Of a stretch of 64,000 bases of DNA, positions 16,646 to 23,901 are shown in pieces. Origin of the DNA: Arthrobacter sp. 9V (GTDB lineage Bacteria > Actinomycetota > Actinomycetes > Actinomycetales > Micrococcaceae); assembly GCF_902506065.1 (NCBI RefSeq), contig NZ_LR732912.1, forward strand, positions 4,617,525-4,681,524. The letters run 5' to 3'. The translations under genes were made by a program, and so were the position numbers. Position 1 is the first letter of the stretch. Each line of letters begins with the position of its first letter. Below the pieces are notes generated by a model. The model had not been told where the DNA came from. It worked only from the letters and a program-made list of their open reading frames with translations, and searched no databases.

Positions 16646-17259
16646 TCAGCAGCCCTTCTTCGTGGCTTCATGGGCTGAGACCCGTTGCGGTCTTTTATCT
16701 GGCTCCGCGAAGCGATCCTTTTGGATAATGACCGGCGAACGGTCAGGGACGTGTCCCAAAGCGTCCTGGGTGGTTGTGGTCAGGACTGTGCAGGTCAGTA
16801 GCCACCGTTCGGGATCGTCCTCGGGCAGCTCCGGATCGGGCCAGAACTCGTACAGGCCGGCGAAGCCCAGCAACGGCTCTTTCTCCGAGAACAGATAGTT
16901 CGGGATCTTCTTCCCGTCCTCGGCTTCTGCCATTCGTAGTAGCCCTCGGCAGGCAAAATGGCTCTGCGCTTGACTGCGGCCGAGCGGAAGGACGGCTTCT
17001 CCAGGATCGTCTCACTCCGGGCATTGATCATTTTGGACCCGATTTTGGTGTCCTTTGCCCAGGACGGCACGAGACCCCATCGGGCCACCAGCAGGCGCCG
17101 GTCAAGGGTGCCCTCGTCCAGGCGTTCGGCCACGATCGGCACGTTCTGGGTCGGGGCGACGTTCCAGCTCGGTCCTGGAGGGCTGCCATCGACCTCTTTG
17201 GCCTCGAAGTGGCTCAGAAGGTCGCTTGTTGCTTTGGACATCACGTATCTGCCGCACAT
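16646..17259 (-). pseudogene. SRAP-domain (YedK/HMCES-like) protein, frameshifted and 3'-degraded
   Basis: SRAP proteins form a covalent crosslink to abasic sites in single-stranded DNA through Cys2. The start is intact (MCGRYVMSKATSDLLSHFE), as are WNVAPTQNVPIV, the RWGLVPSW segment and NARSETILEKPSF. At about 16923, just after GYYEWQK, the frame shifts by one missing base; the other frame then gives EDGKKIPNYLFSEKEPLLGFAGLYEFWPDPE and CTVLTTTTQDALGHVPDRSPVII. After KDRFA the sequence no longer resembles the family, and it stops early at 16646. The two lesions indicate loss of function, unless the first is a sequencing error. Confidence 0.85.
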
Positions 17260-17351
17260 GAGCCCATTCTGCCTTGTGCCCTGCTTGGATCACGCAACCA
17301 AGACTTTCCTGGTTGCTGCTTCTGGTGTGTTCACAGTGTATTAGGGGCACG

Positions 17352-17756
17352 ATGAGGCTTCAGCCATCAGTATTCGTCGGCATTTTGGTTATTTCCGCGC
17401 TAGCGCTCACGGCGTGTTCCTCATCCGCGGCATCAACCAGCAGCCGATCCACCGTCCCAACCACCAGCGAGGTGCTCTACGAAGTGGTCGGGGGGCAGAA
17501 GGGTGCGTCGATCACCATGGAGACGCCGACCGGGACCAGCCAGCAAGATGTCTCCATCCCTTTGAAAAAGAAGAGTGCCGGAGCCAGCGACACCGGCCTC
17601 ACGTTCACCTTTGATCCTGGGGATTTCGTTTATATCAGCGCCCAGGGCCGCGGAGGGAGCAACTACGTCATTTGCCGCATCTCGGTGAATGGTAAGGTCA
17701 TCAGCCAGAACACTGCTACCGGCTACGATATAGCGACGTGTAAAGGCGAAGCCTGA
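17352..17756 (+). CDS. MmpS-like lipoprotein
   Basis: 134-aa lipoprotein. ATG at 17352 follows GGGG by 4 nt; the lipobox LALTAC gives Cys at about residue 23, followed by a Ser/Thr linker. The mature region (YEVVGGQKGASITMETPTG, FVYISAQGRGG, VICRISVNGKVISQNTATGYDIATC) follows the pattern of MmpS-family domains. Mycobacterial MmpS proteins assist MmpL exporters, but here no MmpL partner is adjacent. Two cysteines in the mature part could form a disulfide. Upstream is the convergently decayed SRAP gene. Confidence 0.75.
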   Translation: MRLQPSVFVGILVISALALTACSSSAASTSSRSTVPTTSEVLYEVVGGQKGASITMETPTGTSQQDVSIPLKKKSAGASDTGLTFTFDPGDFVYISAQGRGGSNYVICRISVNGKVISQNTATGYDIATCKGEA

Positions 17757-17867
17757 GCGGAGAGACTCGCCGGACCCGTGGAATCCGTGCGGTGCCGCAC
17801 GTAAGGGGATCCTCCAGCGTGCAGCTGGCCCGATCATTGTGGCGGGCTGGTATGGCAGCATGTGGTT

Positions 17868-18215
17868 ATGAGCGCGCAGCTTGAAGTTCCAAGGCTTGAA
17901 GACCTGAGTGATATCGGGGTTGGGGTCGAGCCGTCTGATCAGCCTGGGGTGGTCTCTCTGGTCGCGTGGGGGAACGACGGAAGCACCGTAACGCTCACCT
18001 GGGACGAGATAGCTGGGTCAGCGAGCATCCGCTGGCTCAACGGTGACGAAGTGCGCCTTGTTCTTGAACGAGAGACCCCGGTGAAGATCAGTGTCCGAGA
18101 CGAGCGCGGCGTCATTGAGTTCCACGTCTGGTCCCGTTGGGAAGGAATGGGCGGCGAATTGATCGTACGGGTCGGCGAGCACGTGGCGGTCCACGACACA
18201 CTTCTACGTACTTAG
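17868..18215 (+). CDS. Hypothetical protein
   Basis: 115-aa soluble protein of unknown function. ATG at 17868, with GTG at 17862 as alternative; no convincing ribosome site. The sequence is acidic and strand-rich (VTLTWDEIAGSASIRWLNGDEVRLVLERETPVKISVRDERGVIEFHVW), suggesting a small beta-sandwich. Codon usage matches chromosomal genes. It lies inside the accessory island between an MmpS-like lipoprotein and a broken recombinase. Confidence 0.6.
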   Translation: MSAQLEVPRLEDLSDIGVGVEPSDQPGVVSLVAWGNDGSTVTLTWDEIAGSASIRWLNGDEVRLVLERETPVKISVRDERGVIEFHVWSRWEGMGGELIVRVGEHVAVHDTLLRT

Positions 18216-18308
18216 CAGCCGTCTTGCGGTCGGTCGGGGATCCTCAAGCGGACCCTGCGCCATGACCGCTCATCCTCGGCTGGCGTGGTGCCCTAAACGC
18301 TACACGGT

Positions 18309-18357
18309 TAGCCGTCCCACTTCCTTGGAACTGGGACACCACTGGCGAGATACTCCC
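18309..18357. repeat. Hairpin-bearing repeat, copy 1
   Basis: Its core is CCGTCCCACTTCCTTGGAAC followed by TGGGACACCACTGGCG and ACTCCCCC. It contains an imperfect 10-bp inverted repeat (TCCCACTTCC/GGAACTGGGA). It is about 85 percent identical, by eye, to the copy at 23614 and lies about 90 bp from the 3' end of the broken recombinase gene. Confidence 0.7.
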
Positions 18358-18448
18358 CCGCAGGCCCGGACCCGTCATTTTCAGAAGTCGACTGCACTGG
18401 CACCCGCGGAATTCCGAGGTAGTGCAGACGAGTATGGACATTGAGATG

Positions 18449-19025
18449 TCAGAAGTGCCCTGCACGGAAAAGCATTCTGCTCAGTAGTCCTTTGCACCAA
18501 CCAGCAGGAACTACTTCTTTGGTGCCGCGGTCGGTTGCTGCCGGGACCCATCGGTAGAGGGTGGGTACGGAGACTCCCAGGGTGTCGGCGACCTCCCGGG
18601 GCGGTGTTCCCTGGTTGAGGAGCTTTCGGACTGAGCGGATCTTGGCATCCGTCATGATGCGTTTGCGGCCGCCGACCCGTCCTTGGTTCGCGCGAGGCCG
18701 GCAGTCCGGCCTGCGTGCGTGCGACCATGGGTCCCCGTTCCATTTGGGCCAGGGAAGCCATGACGTTGAAGAAGAAACGTCCCGAGACCGTCGTGGTGTC
18801 AATCACATCGGTGAGGCTAACGAACCCTACGCCGCGGTCATTCAGTCTGCCGGCGAAGTCCAGGAGGTCTTTCACGCTCCGGCCCAGACGATCCAGCTTC
18901 CACACCACCAGGGTGTCACCCTCGCGCAGGTTGTCCAGTGCTTGGTCGAGGCCGGGGCGTTGGGACTTGGTGCCGCTGATCGTGTCTTGGTAGATATTGT
19001 CGCATCCGGCCTTCTGTAAGGTGTG
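18449..19025 (-). pseudogene. Serine recombinase/resolvase (Tn3/Hin type), truncated and frameshifted
   Basis: Family homology begins at LQKAGCDNIYQDTISGTKSQRPGLDQAL near 19022, so the first 20-25 residues, including the catalytic Ser of the RVS motif, are gone and replaced by unrelated sequence. VVWKLDRLGRSVKDLLDF and FFNVMASLAQMER follow in one frame. Around 18695 the frame changes: GRVGGRKRIMTDAK and the C-terminal helix-turn-helix PPREVADTLGVSVPTLYRW are in another frame. Missing catalytic residue plus frameshift make it inactive. It is an old mobile-element remnant marking the island. Confidence 0.88.
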
Positions 19026-19130
19026 GCACCAGCGAATTGGGCCCGATGCCGACGTGACTGGCGACTTCAAAAGGAGTTGGGTATCGTGACCGGCAACCGG
19101 CACAGCAGGTGCCTGCATATTGGGGGAAAA

Positions 19131-19235
19131 TTGACAAAGAAGAAAACTGCCCTGCTATCCGTGGGCATGATTAGCCTTGGACTTCTAGTCGGGCAAGTAG
19201 TGGCTGCAACTGCGGCTCCTGACGGCGGCCGGTGA
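19131..19235 (+). CDS. Short signal-peptide-like ORF, possible remnant peptide precursor
   Basis: 34 codons from a TTG at 19131 right after GGGGGAAAA: KKK, a hydrophobic run ALLSVGMISLGLLVGQVV, then AATAA and only PDGGR before the stop. This is a complete export signal with almost no mature part. Its start context (GGGGGAAAATTGACAAAGAAG) is similar to that of the exported peptide gene at 22288, so it may be a truncated paralogue or a leader peptide for the export operon that starts 112 bp later. Confidence 0.45.
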   Translation: MTKKKTALLSVGMISLGLLVGQVVAATAAPDGGR

Positions 19236-19346
19236 GCCGCAAGGTTAGGTTTGAACCATGGGGAACCTTCCTGCATATGAGAAAGCTCCGCAGAGTCCCT
19301 GGACTGATCGCGGTGCAGCCCGTAGCGATCACTTAGAGTTGCTGTC

Positions 19347-20435
19347 ATGACTCAACCCCGCCGCCCGGCACGCCGCTGGTTCAGCGTTGGAGTTGGGGTA
19401 ATCTTCTTGCTCCTCATTGGTGCCGCCTGCAGTTGGGCACTGCTGACGGTGCTCCAGCCAACTGAAGATCCGCTTGTTGCGACCGATCACACTTTTGCTG
19501 AGGTTGCTCAGGGCGAGGTGGGTGCGTCGTTGAGCTTGAACGCCATTGCGAAGTGGACACCGGTCCCAGCAGGCATAAACGCGGCGACGGGCGTGGTGAC
19601 CAGCATCGATGTCGAAGGTGGCCAAGAAGTAGTCCAGGGAACGCGGCTCTACAGCGTGAACCTCAGGCCGGTTGTGGTTGCACAAGGCGAAGTCCCGGCA
19701 TTCCGCGCCCTTGCGGCGAATACCGTTGGAGCGGATGTCAAGCAGTTGCAGTCGATGCTCGCGGCCCTGGGATACTATGGCGGCGCGATCGATGGGATGA
19801 CGGGTACCGGAACGGTCCGTGCTATCAAGGAGTGGCAAGGATCACTTGGGCTGGAGAAATCCGGTGTCGTGGAGCTCGGGGACGTCGTTTTCGTCCCGAC
19901 GTTGCCCACTCGCATCACGTTAGACACGGACGGAGTGCAACTCGGCACCAGGCTCGTCGGGGGTGAGCGCTTAGTGAACGGGCTTTCCACGTCCCCGGAC
20001 TTTAGACTATCGGTCACAGAAACTCAGGCCACGACGATCCGCGCTGGAACTCGTATCGAGATCACCTCTCCTGAGGGAAGCACATGGATTGGGGTAGCGG
20101 CAGATCAGGCGTTGGACTCGAAGACCGGCGCGATCCAGGTGAGCGTGTCAGGAGATGGCGGCAACGTCATCTGTGGTGAGGAGTGTGGCACGGTTCCTGT
20201 CGCGGGCGAGGTGATGCTACCGGCAAAGATCATCACGGTGCCACAGGTGACCGGACTCGTCATACCTTCATCCGCGCTGATCACTACTGCGAACGGACAG
20301 ACCGCGGTAGTCGATGCTGAGGGCACCCGCATTCCAGTCGTCGTGGAAGCATCTGCGAAGGGCATGTCTGTCATCAGTGGCGCGGAGGCTGGGTTGACAG
20401 TCCGAGTCCCTGGCTCAGCGAAAGCCGCACCATGA
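19347..20435 (+). CDS. Peptidoglycan-binding/HlyD-like membrane protein of an ABC exporter
   Basis: 362-aa protein anchored by one N-terminal membrane segment (WFSVGVGVIFLLLIGAACSWALL). After a beta-rich region (VVTSIDVEGGQEVVQGTRLYSVN, an adaptor-like lipoyl hairpin half), residues around 125-165 form a PG_binding_1 domain (GADVKQLQSMLAALGYYGGAIDGMTGTGTVRAIKEWQ). The C-terminal half returns to adaptor-type beta segments (VPQVTGLVIPSSALITTANGQTAV). It looks like a MacA-type periplasmic adaptor reworked for a Gram-positive wall. It overlaps the ATPase gene by 4 nt. Confidence 0.88.
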   Translation: MTQPRRPARRWFSVGVGVIFLLLIGAACSWALLTVLQPTEDPLVATDHTFAEVAQGEVGASLSLNAIAKWTPVPAGINAATGVVTSIDVEGGQEVVQGTRLYSVNLRPVVVAQGEVPAFRALAANTVGADVKQLQSMLAALGYYGGAIDGMTGTGTVRAIKEWQGSLGLEKSGVVELGDVVFVPTLPTRITLDTDGVQLGTRLVGGERLVNGLSTSPDFRLSVTETQATTIRAGTRIEITSPEGSTWIGVAADQALDSKTGAIQVSVSGDGGNVICGEECGTVPVAGEVMLPAKIITVPQVTGLVIPSSALITTANGQTAVVDAEGTRIPVVVEASAKGMSVISGAEAGLTVRVPGSAKAAP

Positions 20436-21076
20436 ATGACATCGTCCTTGAAGCGCGCGATGTGACATTCGGGTACGTACCGGACAGACCGGTCGTCGAG
20501 AACTGGTCAGCTGAGTTCCCAGCCGGAACCATGACCGCGCTCACCGGCCCTTCGGGCCGGGGGAAGTCCACGTTGCTCTACCTGCTTGGGCTGATGCTAC
20601 GCCCTAGTGCAGGTCAGGTCTTTGTTTCGGGGCGTACCTGCGGGGACCTCAGCGATACCAAGCGGGCCAGGCTTCGCGCGCATTCTTACGGCTTCGTCTT
20701 CCAGGATTCCGCGCTCGACGCAACTCGAACCGTTCTCGACAATGTGACTGAGACGGCCCTCTATCGCGGGCTCCCGCGGTCGAAGGTCACGTCACAGGCG
20801 CAAGAACTCCTTGAGCGCTTTGGCGTTGACGTTCCTGTCCTTCGAAAGCCCGGGCAGGTCTCCGGCGGGCAAGCCCAGCGCATCGCCCTGTGTCGTGCGC
20901 TCCTGAACGACCCAGTGATCGTACTAGCGGACGAACCGACCGGGAACCTCGATGCCGGTACCGCCGAGACCGTCGTTGCAGCGATGCGCGAACGCGCCCG
21001 CGCGGGGGCTGCCGTCATTGTGGTCACTCATTCACTAGACGTCGCAACCCTCTGCGACAGGGAGATCCGACTGTGA
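20432..21076 (+). CDS. ABC transporter ATP-binding protein (MacB/LolD type)
   Basis: 214-aa ATPase. Walker A GPSGRGKST, Q-loop FQDSALD, signature VSGGQAQR, Walker B VIVLADEPTGNLD and switch His in VVTHSLD are all present, so it should be active. One departure is Arg where most have Ala/Cys in the Walker A (GRGKS). Overlaps by 4 nt both the adaptor upstream (ATGA) and the permease downstream (GTGA), a fully coupled three-gene set. Confidence 0.93.
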   Translation: MNDIVLEARDVTFGYVPDRPVVENWSAEFPAGTMTALTGPSGRGKSTLLYLLGLMLRPSAGQVFVSGRTCGDLSDTKRARLRAHSYGFVFQDSALDATRTVLDNVTETALYRGLPRSKVTSQAQELLERFGVDVPVLRKPGQVSGGQAQRIALCRALLNDPVIVLADEPTGNLDAGTAETVVAAMRERARAGAAVIVVTHSLDVATLCDREIRL

Positions 21077-22167
21077 TCCCGTCGGTGCTCCGGGAAGCTT
21101 CGGCCTCGGCCCGATCCCAGCCCGTGGCCTCGTCGATTACGGTGCTCGTTCTCATCGCTATGATCGTCGCAGTCATGCTCACCACCGGCCGCACCGTGGG
21201 AGCCGAGCAGCAGGTACTCGGCTCCATCGATTCCGTCGACACACGATCCATAAAGCTCCGAGCCGAAGCAGGATCCGGACTCACCAGCAGCGTCCTGGAG
21301 CGCTTGGCCTCCATCGAAGGCATCGAATGGGCGGGTGGATTCTCCACAGCCGTGGACGCCACCAACGCCGCTATCCCAGGCGGGACCCGAGTGCCCGTTC
21401 GATACTTCTATGGCACCCACATTGAGCGACTCGGGGTCCCCACAGATCCGGCGATACCCGATACATCAGCTTGGGCCTCTCCCGCGGCACTCGAGCAGCT
21501 CGGCCTCCCCGATCAAAGCGGCGGTATCTCACTGAACACCGGAGACTCCTTTAGCCTCGTCGGCTCTATGGAGGTGCCGGACTTCCTAGCTGGCCTCGAA
21601 CCAGTGGTCTTAGTACCGCGTCAGCACTCAACCGGGACCGAAAGCATCGGTCTTCTCATCGTGATAGCTGAACGTCCCGACCTTGTCGCACCAGTAAGCG
21701 CCGCGGTTCTTTCGATATTGGACGCCGATGATCCAAGCAAGATAAACGTGCAGACCAGCGCAACGCTCGCTCAGCTTCGCTCGTTGATCGAAGGGCAACT
21801 TGGATCTTTCTCACGTGGACTCATCCTCGCCCTGCTGGCGTTGACTGGCCTACTGGTCGCCGTTCTCCTCTATGGCCTCGTTATGATGCGCCGCAAAGAC
21901 TTCGGCCGGCGCCGCGCTCTCGGAGCCACTCGAGGTCTCATCATTGGGCTGCTCCTTACACAGACAGCCCTGTTAGCCGGCATCGGAATCGTCATTGGCA
22001 TCATCGCGTCCATGATCATTCTCCTCGCCAGCGGGGACCCTTGGCCAGGAGCCGGTTTCACTACAGCGCTGGCAACCCTCGCGCTAACCACCGCGCTCAC
22101 CGCCGCACTTCTTCCGGCCATCGTCGCCAGTTCCCGAGAACCCATCCGAGAACTCCGCGTGCCGTGA
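21073..22167 (+). CDS. FtsX-like ABC permease
   Basis: 364-aa permease with MacB/FtsX topology: one membrane segment near the N-terminus (SSITVLVLIAMIVAVMLTTG), an extracytoplasmic domain of about 220 residues, then three C-terminal segments (GLILALLALTGLLVAVLLYGLV and two more) and a short basic tail. GTG at 21073 overlaps the ATPase stop. An EGIEWAGGFSTAVDATNA-type segment lies in the extracytoplasmic part. With the adaptor and ATPase it forms a mechanotransmission-type exporter or immunity pump, not an importer. Confidence 0.87.
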   Translation: MIPSVLREASASARSQPVASSITVLVLIAMIVAVMLTTGRTVGAEQQVLGSIDSVDTRSIKLRAEAGSGLTSSVLERLASIEGIEWAGGFSTAVDATNAAIPGGTRVPVRYFYGTHIERLGVPTDPAIPDTSAWASPAALEQLGLPDQSGGISLNTGDSFSLVGSMEVPDFLAGLEPVVLVPRQHSTGTESIGLLIVIAERPDLVAPVSAAVLSILDADDPSKINVQTSATLAQLRSLIEGQLGSFSRGLILALLALTGLLVAVLLYGLVMMRRKDFGRRRALGATRGLIIGLLLTQTALLAGIGIVIGIIASMIILLASGDPWPGAGFTTALATLALTTALTAALLPAIVASSREPIRELRVP

Positions 22168-22287
22168 ATGGACAGTCCGGGTATCGAAGATCGTCTTTCC
22201 TCCAATAACTTTGACTTTCTGACGGAGGGTCGCAAAGCTAGCCACAGGCTGCGCGAGGGGTGCAGTCTACTAACCGGGGGGAATAAC

Positions 22288-22626
22288 TTGAAAAAGACAA
22301 AAACCATTGTTGGCGCGGCCGTGCTGGCAACGGCGTTCGCGCTTGGATCAGCAGTGCCAGCGTCTGCGGCTCAAAGCGCCTACTTCGGCGGCAGGGAGTG
22401 CTGGTGGCCCGACAGCCCTAGAATGATCCTGACCTCCAGCGGCATTCAAGATATCAAGGTCTACAACGACAACGGTTCAATCTCGCAAGGCTGGTGGCAG
22501 CACTCGGGGACGAGCCGCACGAACTCTGTCACGGGCAACAGCCAGAGAGCTACAAATGGTTATGCCTACACGAGCGCCGCCTATTGGAACAGCGCCGGAT
22601 GGTCGACCGGGTGCAAGCTTTGGTAG
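22288..22626 (+). CDS. Exported Trp/Tyr-rich peptide, bacteriocin-like precursor
   Basis: 112-aa precursor. TTG at 22288 has GGGGGGA 5 nt upstream. KKTK, a hydrophobic stretch and VPASA-AQS form a Sec signal; mature length is about 85 aa. The mature peptide has two cysteines (GRECWW near the start, TGCKLW at the end), which could close a large disulfide loop, and is rich in Ser, Asn, Gly, Tyr and Trp. Size, signal type and linkage to an adaptor/ATPase/FtsX-like set resemble lactococcin-972-type bacteriocin loci of Actinobacteria, but I cannot align the mature region securely. It lies 120 nt after the permease gene and is followed by a very strong hairpin. Confidence 0.75.
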   Translation: MKKTKTIVGAAVLATAFALGSAVPASAAQSAYFGGRECWWPDSPRMILTSSGIQDIKVYNDNGSISQGWWQHSGTSRTNSVTGNSQRATNGYAYTSAAYWNSAGWSTGCKLW

Positions 22627-23147
22627 CAGCGAAATCTTCGAGGCTGACCATGCTGGCCTTGGCCAGCATGGTCAGCCTCGGCCTGCTTGCAGGCTGCGCT
22701 GGCACCGGCTCGCCAAGTCCGAGCGACGAAACTCCAACAGCCCAAGATCTAGACAACGCGGCTGAAAACATGGAGAGGTGTCTTCAGGAAAAAGGTTGGG
22801 ACGTAGAAGTTAAGCCGGATGGCGGGGTAAACATGACCGTGCCGGCCGGTCAGGAAGAACCATACAATGCTGATTTGAAAGCATGCGAAGCATCCTTCGG
22901 GTACGACGTCGCCCCGGTCTATTCAGACGACCAAGTCCGCGAAATGTACACGAAGGTGGTGGCGACGGCAGACTGCCTCACCGCCCAAGGCCACGACCCC
23001 GGAAGTCCGCCATCTGAGCAGACATTCGTGGAGCAGGTCCAAAGCGGCGTTGGCGGATGGGACCCATACATCGACCTGTATCCCTCGGCAATGAGTGAAG
23101 ACAAATACTTCGAAGCCCTCGGAAAGTGCCCACGAACATGGCACTAA
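22611..23147 (+). CDS. Lipoprotein, possible immunity partner
   Basis: Lipoprotein of up to 178 aa with lipobox SLGLLAGC and a Ser/Pro linker. Start is uncertain: GTG 22611 or TTG 22620 would give a basic n-region (KSSRLT) and overlap the peptide gene, while ATG 22650 has GAGG 6 nt upstream but lacks basic residues. The mature domain (NMERCLQEKGWDVEVKPDGGVNM, CEASFGYD, MYTKVVATADCLTAQGH, ALGKCPRTWH) has four Cys in helical context, a plan seen in many actinobacterial surface lipoproteins. Its 5' coding region is made of a perfect 20-bp hairpin. Position directly after the exported peptide suggests self-protection, which is inference. Confidence 0.7.
   Translation: MQALVAAKSSRLTMLALASMVSLGLLAGCAGTGSPSPSDETPTAQDLDNAAENMERCLQEKGWDVEVKPDGGVNMTVPAGQEEPYNADLKACEASFGYDVAPVYSDDQVREMYTKVVATADCLTAQGHDPGSPPSEQTFVEQVQSGVGGWDPYIDLYPSAMSEDKYFEALGKCPRTWH
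22639..22680 (+). promoter_or_regulatory. Perfect 20-bp inverted repeat after the exported peptide gene
   Basis: Arms 22639-22658 and 22661-22680 are exactly complementary around a TT loop, beginning 13 nt after the peptide stop. No U run follows. It could cap the peptide mRNA 3' end, attenuate read-through, or hide the ATG at 22650, which lies in the first arm. Confidence 0.85.
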
Positions 23148-23258
23148 TGTAAGTCGCTGCAGGAGACTTGCAGCCGTTCAGGACGACAGACGGACACTCA
23201 GTTCAACTAGGTCCGGGATCACCAGGGGGCGCCTCTACTCGGCGAGGCGGCCAGCGGA

Positions 23259-23588
23259 CTATCCGATAATTGACCGCAGTTGTGTGGCAGCATCAATGAC
23301 GCTGCGGCCATCCGTGACTAGCCGGTGCACCCACTCAGGCGTCAGCGCATCAAGTTCGCGAGCTCTGGCATTACTGCGCTTGATGTGCTCGAGAACATCG
23401 GTCCCCGCGCTGCGGCGGCCTAATCTTGCCTGAGCAGTCTCAACGGTAGCGGTCAAAAGCACGGCTACAACCCTAGGTTCATCACCCATAGCCGCGACGA
23501 GTTGTTGGGCATGGAGCTCGAACGCTATCGAACTCTTTTCTACGCCGGAGCGGCCCCAAATAAGCAGCACTTCACTTCGTATGTCCAC
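23259..23588 (-). pseudogene. P-loop ATP-binding protein with internal deletion
   Basis: The ends match a family of about 190-aa actinobacterial P-loop (kinase-like) proteins that I recall: RSEVLLIWGRSGVEKSSIAFELHAQ at the start, then directly AAMGDEPRVVAVLLTATVETAQARLG and ARARELDALTPEWVHRLVTDGRSV. The 70-80 residues normally between them are missing. The Walker A also has Glu for the invariant Gly (GVEKS in place of GVGKS). Both changes argue for a dead gene, although the frame is open. GTG at 23588 taken as the start; the frame extends into the hairpin repeat at 23614. Confidence 0.7.
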
Positions 23589-23613
23589 TTCTTGAGTATG
23601 GTCCAGATGCTTA

Positions 23614-23662
23614 CCGTCCCATTTCCTTAGAAGTGGGACACCATTAGCGGGACACTCCCCCA
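23614..23662. repeat. Hairpin-bearing repeat, copy 2
   Basis: Core CCGTCCCATTTCCTTAGAAG then TGGGACACCATTAGCG and ACTCCCCC, matching copy 1 at 18309 over about 48 bp with a few transitions. It contains the same inverted repeat (TCCCATTTC/GAAGTGGGA) and abuts the broken P-loop gene. Confidence 0.7.
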
Positions 23663-23901
23663 TCGGTCAGGAGACGCGAGAATGTGAATGTTGGCGATAA
23701 ATGGCGCTGTTCTTGCGTCGCTCCGTGTCGCCTCGGATCACTCACCCAGGGCTAGAGCTGGCCAGCAGGCAACCTCCTCCGGCGCCCGCTCAACTCGCCT
23801 CGAAACCCCAGCTTTTCGAGACACAGAGGCTATGAGACACCCCGGTGAGTTCAAAGAAGGAGTCGGAGACCGCGGGCGGGATCGCCTATCGGATCAGCTG
23901 G

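Noticed and set aside
16525..16672. 49-codon basic minus-strand ORF beyond the SRAP remnant
   Set aside because: Short, low complexity, no ribosome site or homology; probably decayed sequence.
18309..18357. Repeat copy 1 as a defined insertion-sequence end
   Set aside because: No transposase or target duplication seen, so only reported as a repeat.
22681..22694. GCCTGC-TT-GCAGGC inverted repeat after the 20-bp hairpin
   Set aside because: It arises from the Leu-Leu-Ala-Gly-Cys lipobox codons and occurs by chance in many lipoprotein genes; not called separately.
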